DNA of 64,000 bases from Shewanella algicola (GCF_014648035.1 NZ_BMQI01000028.1:1-64000); one strand, 5' to 3'; shown: positions 45,635 through 54,665, counted from the first letter of the stretch. The notes: generated by a model from the letters alone, not told the origin. Translations and numbers: made by a program.

Positions 45635-46672
45635 TTATAAGTAAGGTTTGACCAAGTTTGCCATCATATTAATGTGGTCGTCGTTATCATTTAAGCACTC
45701 AATGTAACGGAAGTCTTTGCCACCAGCATCTTCAAATACATGGCGGTTTTCACCTTTGATTTCTTCTAAGGTTTCTAAACAGTCAGCACTGAACGCTGGG
45801 CAAATAACGGCGATATCCGTAATGCCTTTTTCCGGCAAACTGCCAATAGTGGCGTCGGTATAAGGTTGTAACCATTTGGCTTTACCAAAGCGAGACTGGA
45901 ATGTGGCGACATAATCGTCTTCACTTAATCCGAGTTTCTCAACCACTAAACGGGTGGTTTTCATGCAAAAACAATAATACGGATCGCCAAGGTGTAAATT
46001 ACGCTCAGGCATTCCGTGATATGACATCACTAACTTTTGCGGTTTGCCATTAAGGTCAAAGTCTTTTTGAATCGACGCAGCAATGGCATCAATAAAATCG
46101 GGGTTGTCATGATAGGTGTTAATAAAATGTAGTGCCGGTAAATAGCGCCATTTCATCATTTCTTTAGCGAGCGCATCAAACGCAGACCCTGTGGTAGGTG
46201 CTGCATATTGTGGATAAAGCGGCAATACCACTAGGTTATCGACGCCTTGCTTATGCATTGTTTGTAGTGTGCTGGCCACCGACGGTGAACCATAACGCAT
46301 GGCTAAATGCACACTAGCATCATGACCTTGGGCTTGTAGGCTTTGTGCAAGCTTAGCTTGTTGGCGTTCACTAATATCGAGCAATGGTGAGCCTGCATCG
46401 GTCCATACTTGCTTGTATAGCGCAGCTGATTTTGCAGGGCGGATACGTAAAATAATGCCATGTAGAATAATCATCCACAGTAGTTTTGGTATTTCAACTA
46501 CGCGAGGATCGGATAAAAACTCAGCGAGGTAGGTCCTTACCGCTGATGCAGTTGGGGCATCTGGAGTCCCTAGATTTAAAAGTAATACGCCAGTTTTACC
46601 ACGCGCTTTATGACCAGTGTCTTTATCTAGCCCTGAAAATCTAGCCAAAATGTCTTCTCCGTTATCAGTCAA
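45635..46672 (-). CDS. hemH: Ferrochelatase
   Basis: This enzyme inserts Fe2+ into protoporphyrin IX, the last step of haem synthesis, at the inner membrane. At 345 residues, key segments are GVLLLNLGTPDAPTASAVR, PLYPQYAAPTTGSA, the active-site SYHGMPERN and the second-site glutamates in ADCLETLEEI. The N-terminal 25 residues before GKTGVLL are an extension. It is transcribed alone, with its own terminator downstream. Confidence 0.96.
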   Translation of the reverse strand: MTDNGEDILARFSGLDKDTGHKARGKTGVLLLNLGTPDAPTASAVRTYLAEFLSDPRVVEIPKLLWMIILHGIILRIRPAKSAALYKQVWTDAGSPLLDISERQQAKLAQSLQAQGHDASVHLAMRYGSPSVASTLQTMHKQGVDNLVVLPLYPQYAAPTTGSAFDALAKEMMKWRYLPALHFINTYHDNPDFIDAIAASIQKDFDLNGKPQKLVMSYHGMPERNLHLGDPYYCFCMKTTRLVVEKLGLSEDDYVATFQSRFGKAKWLQPYTDATIGSLPEKGITDIAVICPAFSADCLETLEEIKGENRHVFEDAGGKDFRYIECLNDNDDHINMMANLVKPYL

Positions 46673-46829
46673 GGTGCCTTTGCTTTGTAAAATAGGCGCT
46701 GTTGTTAGCTAACTTGACCTATCTTATCGGTAACCCTAGCAAAGGTTAGGTAATTACTAGGGTGAGTATTGTATCTTATTATTTATAAACAAAAAGAGTG
46801 CTAGGTAGCGATTTTTTACCTTTGAGCAG

Positions 46830-47363
46830 TTACAAAACCGACTCGATGGCTTTTTTCAATTGTTCGCTGTCAGGTTTCACTCTTGAATTAAATTGTTGAA
46901 CCGTTTGGCCATCACCTGAAACCAGGTATTTATAGAAGTTCCATTTAGGTGCTGCACTTTTATCTGCTAAAAATTTAAATACCGAGTTTGCTGCATCACC
47001 TTTTACGGGCGAAGTTGCTACCATAGTGAAGTTAACGCCGTAATTGATAAAACACACATCGGCGGTTTTAGCTTCGTCTTTTTCTTCTTGAAAAAAATCA
47101 TCTGAAGGGAAACCAATCACCACTAATCCTTTATCGGCATATTGTTTGTGCACCGCCTCGAGGGCTTCAAATTGTGGCGTAAAACCGCAATTTGATGCGG
47201 TATTAACAATTAACACAGGCTTGCCTTGAGTAAGTTCGCACAAGTTGACGTTTTCTTTTGAATGTAACTTTCGCGCTTCAACATTAAGATAATCAGGGCA
47301 GCTAGCCGCCGATATTCCAAAACTACTCGTAATAAGCGCTACAGCGGCGAGAGACTTTATCAT
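46830..47363 (-). CDS. Exported glutathione peroxidase family protein
   Basis: This 177-residue thiol peroxidase has a signal peptide (SLAAVALITSSFGISAASC), so it is predicted to be periplasmic, unlike cytoplasmic BtuE-type enzymes. The active site NTASNCGFTPQFEAL carries the cysteine form of the GPx catalytic residue, and WNFYKYLV supplies the conserved Trp-Asn. The usual NEFGGQEP loop is replaced by SDDFFQEEKDE. It should reduce peroxides, possibly with thioredoxin-like donors. Confidence 0.88.
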   Translation of the reverse strand: MIKSLAAVALITSSFGISAASCPDYLNVEARKLHSKENVNLCELTQGKPVLIVNTASNCGFTPQFEALEAVHKQYADKGLVVIGFPSDDFFQEEKDEAKTADVCFINYGVNFTMVATSPVKGDAANSVFKFLADKSAAPKWNFYKYLVSGDGQTVQQFNSRVKPDSEQLKKAIESVL

Positions 47364-47394
47364 CTTGAAATATCCTTTTATTTAGTCAATAAAA

Positions 47395-47425
47395 AAGGTA
47401 TTGATAATCAACATATCAATACCTT
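47395..47425 (-). terminator. Terminator-like hairpin upstream of the porin gene end
   Basis: AAGGTATTGATA and TATCAATACCTT form a perfect 12-base stem with a seven-base loop, followed on the minus strand by TTTTATT. It lies about 50 bases past the porin stop and so terminates the porin transcript before the peroxidase gene. Confidence 0.8.
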
Positions 47426-47477
47426 CGCAGATCACGTCTAACATTACGCTTTAGAGCAAAATTAAGATCAATTTAGC

Positions 47478-48581
47478 TTAGAAATAAAAGCCAACATTAA
47501 TGTTTAATCTAGAGTGCCATGACGTATCGCCATTATCGATACCCACGCCAGAGCCATTCACAAACCACATATTTTTACCGGCAATCCAATCGACATAAGA
47601 ATAGAACTTACCCGCTGTGACGGCAAAACCTGTCACATTTTGGATAGAGTCATCAAGCCCTTGACCTGAAGCCATTACTTGGCTGTAGTCGTTGTAAAAA
47701 TTAATATTGGTGATTGGTCCCCAATCTACATCAAACGATTTAGCAATGTTAACAGTAGCAACATCAGCTTCTGCAGCAATTTCAAATGGATATTGGAAAG
47801 CACTTAGCGCAATACGTTCACTATTATCAATATCATAATCGTAATGAATATATTGTAATTGTAATTGCCACTTTTTCCAGTCTAGTTGCCAATGTGCAGC
47901 AGCGGCAATCCCATTGGTGTCTTCACCCTCTACGGTAGCGGCATCAGCCATAAAATCTAATTGGCTGTATTGTAACGAACCACCTAATTTGTGGGTCGCA
48001 TCACCTGTGGTAAATTCTCGCTCAATACGTGCGTTAAATTGACCCGCTTCTTCATATGGCGATGCACCTGTTGTGGCAACGTCAAATGAATAACGGTCAA
48101 CGCGCGCGCCGTTTGCATATTCGTCATTGACAAAATAAGCTAAATCGTAACGCCAGCCATTTTGTTCATTTTTATAATGAATACCGGCATCGTAATCATC
48201 TTCAAAACCAAGATAATACGTCGCACCAAACCAAAATGAATGAGCGGCATAAGGCAGTAAGCCAAATGGCACTTGAGTGACCCCCACTTGAACAGATTGC
48301 GCTTCGTCAAATTGATATCCCATGTAAGCATGATGTATTACATCCATGTCTTGATACCAACGATACTGGGCTGAGGCGAATAGGCCATCTTTTGTTTTGT
48401 AATTTACGTCTGCACGGAATAATTCAAATTCAAGTTTTGATTTGCTATCGTAATCTTTCCAACCGTAGTTAATTCGAACTGCACCACCGATGTCTAATTC
48501 ATCAGTGACTTTTGCCGCGGAAGCAGAAACAGAAAACAATACTAACGATGAAGCCAGAGCGGCTTTTTGCCATAAATACAT
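47478..48581 (-). CDS. Outer-membrane beta-barrel porin-like protein
   Basis: This 367-residue protein has a signal peptide (AALASSLVLFSVSASA) and alternating aromatic/polar beta strands throughout, ending in the outer-membrane signature GFYF with a terminal phenylalanine. It resembles the general porin or phosphate-selective porin-like family in Alteromonadales, but no substrate can be assigned. Many acidic loops (EDDYDAGIHYK, DNSERIAL) are visible. It is a single gene with its own terminator. Confidence 0.8.
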   Translation of the reverse strand: MYLWQKAALASSLVLFSVSASAAKVTDELDIGGAVRINYGWKDYDSKSKLEFELFRADVNYKTKDGLFASAQYRWYQDMDVIHHAYMGYQFDEAQSVQVGVTQVPFGLLPYAAHSFWFGATYYLGFEDDYDAGIHYKNEQNGWRYDLAYFVNDEYANGARVDRYSFDVATTGASPYEEAGQFNARIEREFTTGDATHKLGGSLQYSQLDFMADAATVEGEDTNGIAAAAHWQLDWKKWQLQLQYIHYDYDIDNSERIALSAFQYPFEIAAEADVATVNIAKSFDVDWGPITNINFYNDYSQVMASGQGLDDSIQNVTGFAVTAGKFYSYVDWIAGKNMWFVNGSGVGIDNGDTSWHSRLNINVGFYF

Positions 48582-48697
48582 GTGACATCCTTGATAAGTT
48601 TAAAATAAACATGTTGTAACTTAGTAATGGATGATAGCAATAAAGGCCATAAATTGCTGCTTATAACCTTGTAAAACGTTAAGTAAATGCTAAAAAA

Positions 48698-49810
48698 CTA
48701 ATCCATGTCTAAAGTAATGCCTTCCATAGACCCCGCAGAAGAGGTTTCATTGCCTTGTAATTTAATCATTAAGCGTAAATCATTGGGTGAATCGGCATGA
48801 TGTAACGCATCGGCGTAGCTAATTTCGCCTTCTATATACAAGTCGAGTAAGGCTTGGTCAAAGGTTTGCATGCCCTGCTCGCGCGATTTAGACATGGTTT
48901 CTTTGAGTTTATGCAGTTCATTTTTGGCAATCAAACTGGCGACACGTGGAGTATTAATTAATACCTCAATCGCAGCGCGACGTCCGGTACCGTCTGACTT
49001 AGGAATAAGCTGCTGCGCAACAATGCCGCGTAAGTTTAATGATAAGTCGAACAACAATTGATTGTGCTTACTTTCAGGTACTAAATGCATAATACGGTCA
49101 AGTGCTTGGTTAGCGTTGTTGGCGTGCAATGTCGCCATACATAAATGACCCGTTTCTGCAAACGAGAGCGCAAACTCCATTGTTTCTTGAGTTCGAATTT
49201 CACCAATCAAGATAACGTCTGGCGCCTGACGTAATGAACTTTTAAGTGCTGCATCAAATGAGTCAGTATCAATTCCGACTTCACGTTGGGTGATAATACT
49301 TTTGCGGTGGTTATGTACAAATTCGACAGGGTCTTCAATCGTTAAAATATGCCCACGCGCATGGGCATTACGATAACCAACTAATGCGGCAAGTGACGTT
49401 GATTTACCAGTACCTGTACCGCCCACCATAATAATTAAGCCACGCTTACTCATGACCAAATCTTTTAAAATGGCTGGCAGCTTTAAGTCATCGACCTCTG
49501 GGATTTGCGTTTCAATTCGGCGCATAACACAACCGGCTGATTCTCGTTGCCAAAAGGCGCTAACACGAAAACGGCCTAATTCTTTAGCGGCGAATGCAAA
49601 GTTACATTCGCTACTTTCATGAAATTCTTTCTTTTGAACGTCTGTCATTAACGATTCGACAAACTCTAACGACTGCTGCGGCGTTAATTTAGTCTCAGAT
49701 AATTGACGCAATTCACCGTCAATTTTAGCGCTCGGCGGAAAACCGGCGGTAATAAATAAATCCGAGGCCTTTTTCTCGACCATAATATTTAAAAACGGAC
49801 GAACATCCAT
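48698..49810 (-). CDS. pilU: Type IV pilus retraction ATPase PilU
   Basis: This hexameric cytoplasmic ATPase assists PilT in pilus retraction. It has the Walker A motif VGGTGTGKSTSLAAL, the Asp box ILTIEDPVEFVH, the Walker B region DVILIGEIRTQETM and the His box GHLCMATLHANN. At 370 residues with a C-terminal extension after the ATPase core, it matches PilU rather than PilT. It starts 11 bases after pilT, forming a two-gene operon. Confidence 0.95.
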   Translation of the reverse strand: MDVRPFLNIMVEKKASDLFITAGFPPSAKIDGELRQLSETKLTPQQSLEFVESLMTDVQKKEFHESSECNFAFAAKELGRFRVSAFWQRESAGCVMRRIETQIPEVDDLKLPAILKDLVMSKRGLIIMVGGTGTGKSTSLAALVGYRNAHARGHILTIEDPVEFVHNHRKSIITQREVGIDTDSFDAALKSSLRQAPDVILIGEIRTQETMEFALSFAETGHLCMATLHANNANQALDRIMHLVPESKHNQLLFDLSLNLRGIVAQQLIPKSDGTGRRAAIEVLINTPRVASLIAKNELHKLKETMSKSREQGMQTFDQALLDLYIEGEISYADALHHADSPNDLRLMIKLQGNETSSAGSMEGITLDMD

Positions 49811-49821
49811 GATCCTAATCC

Positions 49822-50859
49822 TTAAAAATTAGCTTGTTTATTCGAGCTTTTCTGCATGGCATCTTCACGAGTAATGATACCGCGATTGACCAGGTTTTGT
49901 AGGCATTGATCAAGCGTTTGCATGCCATGTGCCATACCCGTTTGAATTGCAGAATACATTTGTGCCACTTTATCTTCACGAATAAGGTTACGGATAGCCG
50001 GCGTTCCCATCATAATTTCGTGTGCAGCAACTCGGCCGCCACCAATTTTTTTAATCAAGGTTTGTGAAATTACCGCCTGCAACGATTCTGACAACATAGT
50101 ACGGACCATGCCCTTTTCACCTTCGGGGAAAACATCAACCACACGGTCAATGGTTTTAGCGGCTGAGGTGGTATGCAAAGTACCAAACACTAAGTGGCCC
50201 GTTTCTGCGGCTGTCATGGCTAAGCGAATGGTTTCAAGGTCACGCATTTCACCCACCAAGATAACATCCGGATCTTCACGCAGTGCGCTTCGAAGTGCGG
50301 CATTAAAACTATGGGTATGTTTGTGTACTTCACGTTGGTTGACCAAACATTGCTTGTTTTGGTGTACAAATTCTATTGGGTCTTCAATGGTTAAGATATG
50401 GTCATGGCGGTTTTCATTAATGTAGTCGACCATTGCTGCCAATGTGGTTGATTTACCCGAACCGGTTGGTCCTGTCACTAACACTAAACCACGTGGATAA
50501 CTGGATATCTTCTTAAAAATCTCTGGCGCGCCAAGCTGTTCTAATGACAAAATTTCAGATGGGATGGTACGAAATACTGCGCCAGCGCCACGAGCCTGGT
50601 TAAAAGCGTTAACACGAAAACGCGCTAGGTTTGGCACTTCAAATGAAAAGTCAATTTCGAGGTGTTCTTCGTAGTCTTTTCGTTGTTTATCGTTCATGAT
50701 GTCATAAACAAGACTATGAACACCTTGATGATCTAGCGCTGGTAAGTTAATTTTTCTCACTTCACCGTCGACACGGATCATTGGAGAAACACCAGCAGAA
50801 AGGTGTAGATCTGATGCTTTGTGTTTTACACTAAAAGCGAGTAATTCAGTGATTTCCAT
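49822..50859 (-). CDS. pilT: Type IV pilus retraction ATPase PilT
   Basis: This is the main retraction motor of type IV pili, used for twitching and DNA uptake. It starts MEITELLAFSVKHKASDLHL, and has Walker A GPTGSGKSTTLAAM, ILTIEDPIEFVH, Walker B DPDVILVGEMRDLET and GHLVFGTLHTTSAAKTIDR, plus the C-terminal AIRNLIREDKVAQMYSAIQT. The frame opens at 50874, but PilT proteins normally begin at the methionine encoded at 50859. It is divergent from yggS with only 27 bases between start codons, so promoters must overlap coding sequence. Confidence 0.96.
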   Translation of the reverse strand: MEITELLAFSVKHKASDLHLSAGVSPMIRVDGEVRKINLPALDHQGVHSLVYDIMNDKQRKDYEEHLEIDFSFEVPNLARFRVNAFNQARGAGAVFRTIPSEILSLEQLGAPEIFKKISSYPRGLVLVTGPTGSGKSTTLAAMVDYINENRHDHILTIEDPIEFVHQNKQCLVNQREVHKHTHSFNAALRSALREDPDVILVGEMRDLETIRLAMTAAETGHLVFGTLHTTSAAKTIDRVVDVFPEGEKGMVRTMLSESLQAVISQTLIKKIGGGRVAAHEIMMGTPAIRNLIREDKVAQMYSAIQTGMAHGMQTLDQCLQNLVNRGIITREDAMQKSSNKQANF

Positions 50860-50886
50860 TGTAGAGACATCCATTTAACCAACATT

Positions 50887-51573
50887 ATGACAACAATAGC
50901 AGACAGAATATCAATCGCCCAGAGCAGAATGTCACAAGCGGCGCAAAATTGTTCGCGATCGCCAAGTGAAATCAGCCTACTTGCGGTAAGTAAAACCAAA
51001 CCCATTAGTGACATCATTGCCGCTTATCAAGCAGGCCAACGACGCTTTGGGGAAAATTATGTGCAAGAAGGCGAAACAAAAATCACTGCATTAGCAGACG
51101 ATTATCCAGATATTGAATGGCACTTTATTGGACCATTACAATCAAATAAAACCAAAATTGTTGCCGAACATTTTGATTGGATGCACACCGTTAGCCGCGA
51201 TAAAATTGCCCAGCGCTTAAACGATCAACGCCCAAGTAACAAACCACCACTGAATGTCTGCATTCAGGTCAATATTAGCCAAGAAGATAGCAAGTCTGGG
51301 GTTAACGTTAACGATGCTGCCACGTTAGCAAGAGTCATTAGTCAACTGCCTAATCTTAAGTTGCGGGGCTTAATGGCTATTCCAACCGCCACAGACGATA
51401 CCCGCATTCAACAACAAGAGTTAGCCAGCTTAAAAAGCTTGTACGATCAATTACAGCAACAACACCCGGGTATCGACACACTATCAATGGGTATGAGCGG
51501 CGACTTAGATATTGCCATTGCAAATGGCTCTACCATGGTGCGCATCGGCAGCGCGATATTTGGTGAAAGATAG
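50887..51573 (+). CDS. yggS: PLP homeostasis protein YggS
   Basis: This 228-residue PLP-binding protein is involved in vitamin B6 and amino-acid homeostasis and has no known catalytic reaction. Typical segments: LLAVSKTKPISDIIAAYQAG (PLP lysine), RRFGENYVQEG, WHFIGPLQSNK and LSMGMSGDLDIAIANGSTMV. It is divergent from pilT as in many gammaproteobacteria. Downstream, proC normally follows closely; here a CTAG-rich repeat of about 160 bases intervenes. Confidence 0.95.
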   Translation: MTTIADRISIAQSRMSQAAQNCSRSPSEISLLAVSKTKPISDIIAAYQAGQRRFGENYVQEGETKITALADDYPDIEWHFIGPLQSNKTKIVAEHFDWMHTVSRDKIAQRLNDQRPSNKPPLNVCIQVNISQEDSKSGVNVNDAATLARVISQLPNLKLRGLMAIPTATDDTRIQQQELASLKSLYDQLQQQHPGIDTLSMGMSGDLDIAIANGSTMVRIGSAIFGER

Positions 51574-51574
51574 A

Positions 51575-51733
51575 TTCTAGGGTCTAGGTTCTAGGAGCTC
51601 GCAAGCTCGCCTGAGGGCGGACTTCGTTCTTCTAGTTTCTAGGCTTAGCAGCGTGCGTCCTAGCTAGCAGCGTAGCGTCCTAGAACCTAGCTGTGACGAA
51701 GTCCCGCCCTAGAACCTAGCCGCGAAGCGACCT
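51575..51733. repeat. CTAG-rich dispersed repeat between yggS and proC
   Basis: This copy has GAGCTCGCAAGCTCGCC, TGAGGGCGGACTTCGTTC, TAGCAGCGTGCGTCCTAGC, TAGCAGCGTAGCGTCCTAG and TGTGACGAAGTCCCGCCC. It is another insertion between two genes of a conserved block. Confidence 0.85.
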
Positions 51734-51790
51734 TTTAGGTAACATATACAACAAGATTTAAATTCACTCTTTTAATTGGATGTAATTGAA

Positions 51791-52609
51791 ATGACTCAAG
51801 CAAAAGTATGTTTTATCGGTGCGGGCAACATGACTCGCAGTATTATCAGTGGCTTGGTCAAACATGGTTATCCAAGCGCCCTTATCCATGCGACTAATCC
51901 GAGTAAAGGCAAATTAGATGCGCTGGTAGAAGATTTTTCGATTGAAGTTTCACACGACAATGCTGCAGCAGCACAAGCCGCAGATGTGATCGTATTGAGC
52001 GTAAAACCGCAATTAATGGAAACCGTGTGTGATGCTCTTAGTCATTTAGATTTATCAAGTAAGTTAATCATCACTATCGCTGCAGGCATTCCAGCGGCGC
52101 GTTATCAACAATACTTTAAACAACCCATTAAGCTCATTCGCACCATGCCAAATACACCGACTCAAATTGGTTATGGTATGACAGGAATTTTTGCTGACGA
52201 AGGTATTTCTGATCAAGATAAAGCCATTTGCGAAACATTAATGAAAACCGGCGGCAAAGTGGTGTGGGTCGATAGTGAAGACGGCTTAAACCAGGTTATT
52301 GCATTAGCAGGTAGTTCACCGGCTTACTTCTTTTTGTTTATTGAATCGATGATAGCCTCTGGCGTTAAGATGGGTATGGCAGAAGACAAAGCCAGACTGC
52401 TCGCTGAACAAGCTGCGTTAGGCGCGGCACAAATGGTCATTCAAAACCAGCAGTTATCGGTAGCCGAATTACGCCAAAATGTGATGTCAAAAGGCGGCAC
52501 AACAGCAAGAGCCGTAGAAACATTACAACAAGGTGACCTAGGTGGTTTGGTTGATAAAGCCATGACCAATTGTGTTGCCCGCGCTCAAGAAATGGCAGAA
52601 ACCTTTTAA
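51791..52609 (+). CDS. proC: Pyrroline-5-carboxylate reductase
   Basis: This enzyme catalyses the last step of proline synthesis, reducing pyrroline-5-carboxylate with NAD(P)H. The N-terminal dinucleotide fold is VCFIGAGNMTRSIISGLVKH. LIRTMPNTPTQIGYGMTGIF and LAGSSPAYFFLFIESM, then GGTTARAVETL, are family hallmarks. The frame opens at a TTG at 51776, but ATG at 51791 gives the normal start just before the nucleotide fold. It lies between yggS and yggT. Confidence 0.96.
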   Translation: MTQAKVCFIGAGNMTRSIISGLVKHGYPSALIHATNPSKGKLDALVEDFSIEVSHDNAAAAQAADVIVLSVKPQLMETVCDALSHLDLSSKLIITIAAGIPAARYQQYFKQPIKLIRTMPNTPTQIGYGMTGIFADEGISDQDKAICETLMKTGGKVVWVDSEDGLNQVIALAGSSPAYFFLFIESMIASGVKMGMAEDKARLLAEQAALGAAQMVIQNQQLSVAELRQNVMSKGGTTARAVETLQQGDLGGLVDKAMTNCVARAQEMAETF

Positions 52610-52618
52610 TTAAGCACT

Positions 52619-52650
52619 AAACTGAGATGAACGATTATTTATCTCAGTTT
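52619..52650 (+). terminator. Possible weak terminator after proC
   Basis: AAACTGAGAT and ATCTCAGTTT form a perfect ten-base stem with a 12-base loop just after the proC stop. It is followed by ATAATG rather than a T-run, so termination would be weak or it may have another role. yggT starts about 85 bases on. Confidence 0.45.
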
Positions 52651-52733
52651 ATAATGCTTAGTGATAACATTGTGGTACGTAATTGGGCGTTGAGCCCTAT
52701 TCACATCAATAAAACAAATGTAAGGCAATATTC

Positions 52734-53282
52734 ATGAATGCAATGGTTTTTTTGATCAACACGCTGTTTGACTTGTACCTCATGGTCGTCATTCTTCGTT
52801 TTTGGTTACAATTGGCTAAAGCCGACTTTTATAACCCGTTTAGCCAATTTGTGGTAAAAGCCACTCAGCCGATTATTGCGCCTATGCGCCGAGTGTTACC
52901 GTCAATAGGTAGCATTGATACCTCATCAATTTTGTTAGCACTGATTGTTGTGGTACTCAAAATGTCAGTACTTACTTTCATCGCTGGGGCCAGTTTTGAC
53001 TTGCTCACCATTTTATTGTTTGCCGTTGTGTCAGTGTTTAAAAATGCCGGTGTATTATTGTTTTGGATGTTGCTTATCCGCGCAATTTTGAGCTGGTTTA
53101 ACCAAGGTTATAACCCTGTGGTGATGATCATGACTCAACTCACTGAACCTATTTTGGCGCCAGTGCGTAGAATATTACCGTCGATGGGTGGCTTAGATTT
53201 GTCGGTATTAGTGGTATTTATTGCGATGAACTTTTTAAACATGTTATTTGCACAATACATCCCATTTTGGGCAATGATTTAA
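52734..53282 (+). CDS. yggT: YggT family membrane protein
   Basis: This 182-residue inner-membrane protein consists of two YGGT domains. Each has two membrane helices and the motif P-I-(I/L)-AP-(M/V)-RR-(V/I)-LPS (ATQPIIAPMRRVLPS near residue 50 and LTEPILAPVRRILPS near 145). A role in osmotic stress or membrane protein assembly has been proposed for the family. It follows proC as is usual, and a strong terminator lies 26 bases past its stop. Confidence 0.94.
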   Translation: MNAMVFLINTLFDLYLMVVILRFWLQLAKADFYNPFSQFVVKATQPIIAPMRRVLPSIGSIDTSSILLALIVVVLKMSVLTFIAGASFDLLTILLFAVVSVFKNAGVLLFWMLLIRAILSWFNQGYNPVVMIMTQLTEPILAPVRRILPSMGGLDLSVLVVFIAMNFLNMLFAQYIPFWAMI

Positions 53283-53307
53283 GCAACATCACTGAGCATA
53301 ACGCATA

Positions 53308-53351
53308 AAAAAGAGCAGCCTATACCCAAGGTATGATGAGCTGCTCTTTTT
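53308..53351 (+). terminator. Rho-independent terminator after yggT
   Basis: AAAAAGAGCAGC and GCTGCTCTTTTT form a perfect 12-base stem with a 20-base loop and a T-run. It ends the proC-yggT transcript and, being symmetric, would also work in reverse. Confidence 0.9.
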
Positions 53352-53407
53352 GTATTTGAGGCGACTTGGTATGAACCTAAGCCTCAAACAATTTACAGGA
53401 AGGCCCT

Positions 53408-53863
53408 ATGTTAAAAGCAATCTCAGCTACACGATATATATTCACGGTATTATTAATGTCATTACTGAGTGTAATAGGCGTTGCACATGCTGAACAAAAA
53501 CAGCAAGTGGGTAATTTTGATATCCATTACATGGCACTTAACAGCACCTTTATTACCCCTCAAGTCGCTAAAACCTATGGCATTGAACGCAGTGGTTACA
53601 ACGGTTTAGTCAATATCACCGTGCTTAATACTCAGCTGCCAGACAACCCGGCTGTTGAAGTTGAAATATCCGGTATAGCGAATAATTTAATTGATGCACG
53701 CATGAACCTAGATTTTAAAGAAATCCGTGAAGGCAATGCCATTTACTACATTGCCGAAGTGCCTTTTCGTGACGATCAAGAAGTGAATTTTACTGTTGCA
53801 ATCAAATACACCAACCAACTCAATACCACCATTAAATTCAAACAAAAATTCTACGTTGAATAG
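53408..53863 (+). CDS. DUF4426 exported protein
   Basis: This 151-residue periplasmic protein of unknown function has a signal peptide of about 28 residues (IFTVLLMSLLSVIGVAHA). The mature part is a predicted beta-rich domain with VGNFDIHYMALNSTFITPQV, YGIERSGYNGLVNI and YYIAEVPFRDDQEVNFTV. It occupies the position between yggT and rdgB where DUF4426 genes are found in Vibrio and Shewanella. A GGAAGG Shine-Dalgarno lies about eight bases before the ATG. Confidence 0.88.
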   Translation: MLKAISATRYIFTVLLMSLLSVIGVAHAEQKQQVGNFDIHYMALNSTFITPQVAKTYGIERSGYNGLVNITVLNTQLPDNPAVEVEISGIANNLIDARMNLDFKEIREGNAIYYIAEVPFRDDQEVNFTVAIKYTNQLNTTIKFKQKFYVE

Positions 53864-53867
53864 CTAG

Positions 53868-53962
53868 AACGACCTGCGGTCTCGAGAACGCTGCGCTGAT
53901 AGCAGTGACGAAGTCACGTCCTCTAGCGAGCCTGCTAGTTCCTAGAAGCTAGAAGCATAGCC
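53868..53962. repeat. CTAG-rich dispersed repeat upstream of rdgB
   Basis: This is a shorter, diverged copy with GCAGTGACGAAGTCACGTCC, TCTAGCGAGCCTGCTAGTTCC and TAGAAGCTAGAAGCATAGCC. It sits between the DUF4426 gene and rdgB. Confidence 0.7.
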
Positions 53963-54032
53963 GAACAACCATAGTGCATCTCTGCTTTGTTCGCGTATAA
54001 TGTCGCAAATTTTTACCTCAGGTCGAGCTCTC

Positions 54033-54665
54033 ATGCAATCTCCAACTCAATACATCGTTCTTGCCAGTGGCAACAAGGGTAAACTTGCCGAATTTGCGCA
54101 AATGTTTACAACATATGGCATTGAAGTTCTGCCACAAAATCAGTTTAACGTGCCAGATGTTGCAGAAACCGGCACGACCTTTGTTGAAAATGCCATTATA
54201 AAAGCACGTCACGCGGCAGAAATTACCGGTAAACCAGCAATTGCAGATGATTCAGGCATTGAAGTCGATGCTCTGCAAGGGCAACCCGGAATTTACTCAG
54301 CTCGCTACTCTGGTATTGGAGCGAGTGAAAGCAGCAATTACCTCAAGCTATTAGATGCACTGCAAGGTGAAACCCAACGCGCTGCCCGTTTTCAGTGTGT
54401 ATTGGTGTATATGCGCCATGCCAAAGATCCTACACCGATTATTTGCCAAGCTTCTTGGGAAGGCAGTATTAACCTCGCCCCACAAGGTGAGCACGGCCAT
54501 GGATACGACCCGGTATTTATTCCACAAGGGTTTGACTGCAGTGCTGCAGAGTTAACCGCCGAGCAAAAAAATGCCCATAGCCATCGTGGCAAAGCGCTTG
54601 AGTTATTAATTAACGCAATGAAAGCCCAGGGTGTCATTAGTGCACCATCAACAGGCGGCCAATAA
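54033..54665 (+). CDS. rdgB: XTP/dITP (non-canonical purine NTP) pyrophosphatase
   Basis: This house-cleaning enzyme hydrolyses ITP, dITP and XTP to monophosphates, keeping them out of DNA and RNA. It opens IVLASGNKGKLAEF, with ADDSGIEVDALQGQPGIYSA and GEHGHGYDPVFIP. About 210 residues. The frame extends to an ATG at 54000, but ATG at 54033 matches the usual start. It ends one base into the hemW start (TAATG), so the genes are coupled. Confidence 0.95.
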   Translation: MQSPTQYIVLASGNKGKLAEFAQMFTTYGIEVLPQNQFNVPDVAETGTTFVENAIIKARHAAEITGKPAIADDSGIEVDALQGQPGIYSARYSGIGASESSNYLKLLDALQGETQRAARFQCVLVYMRHAKDPTPIICQASWEGSINLAPQGEHGHGYDPVFIPQGFDCSAAELTAEQKNAHSHRGKALELLINAMKAQGVISAPSTGGQ

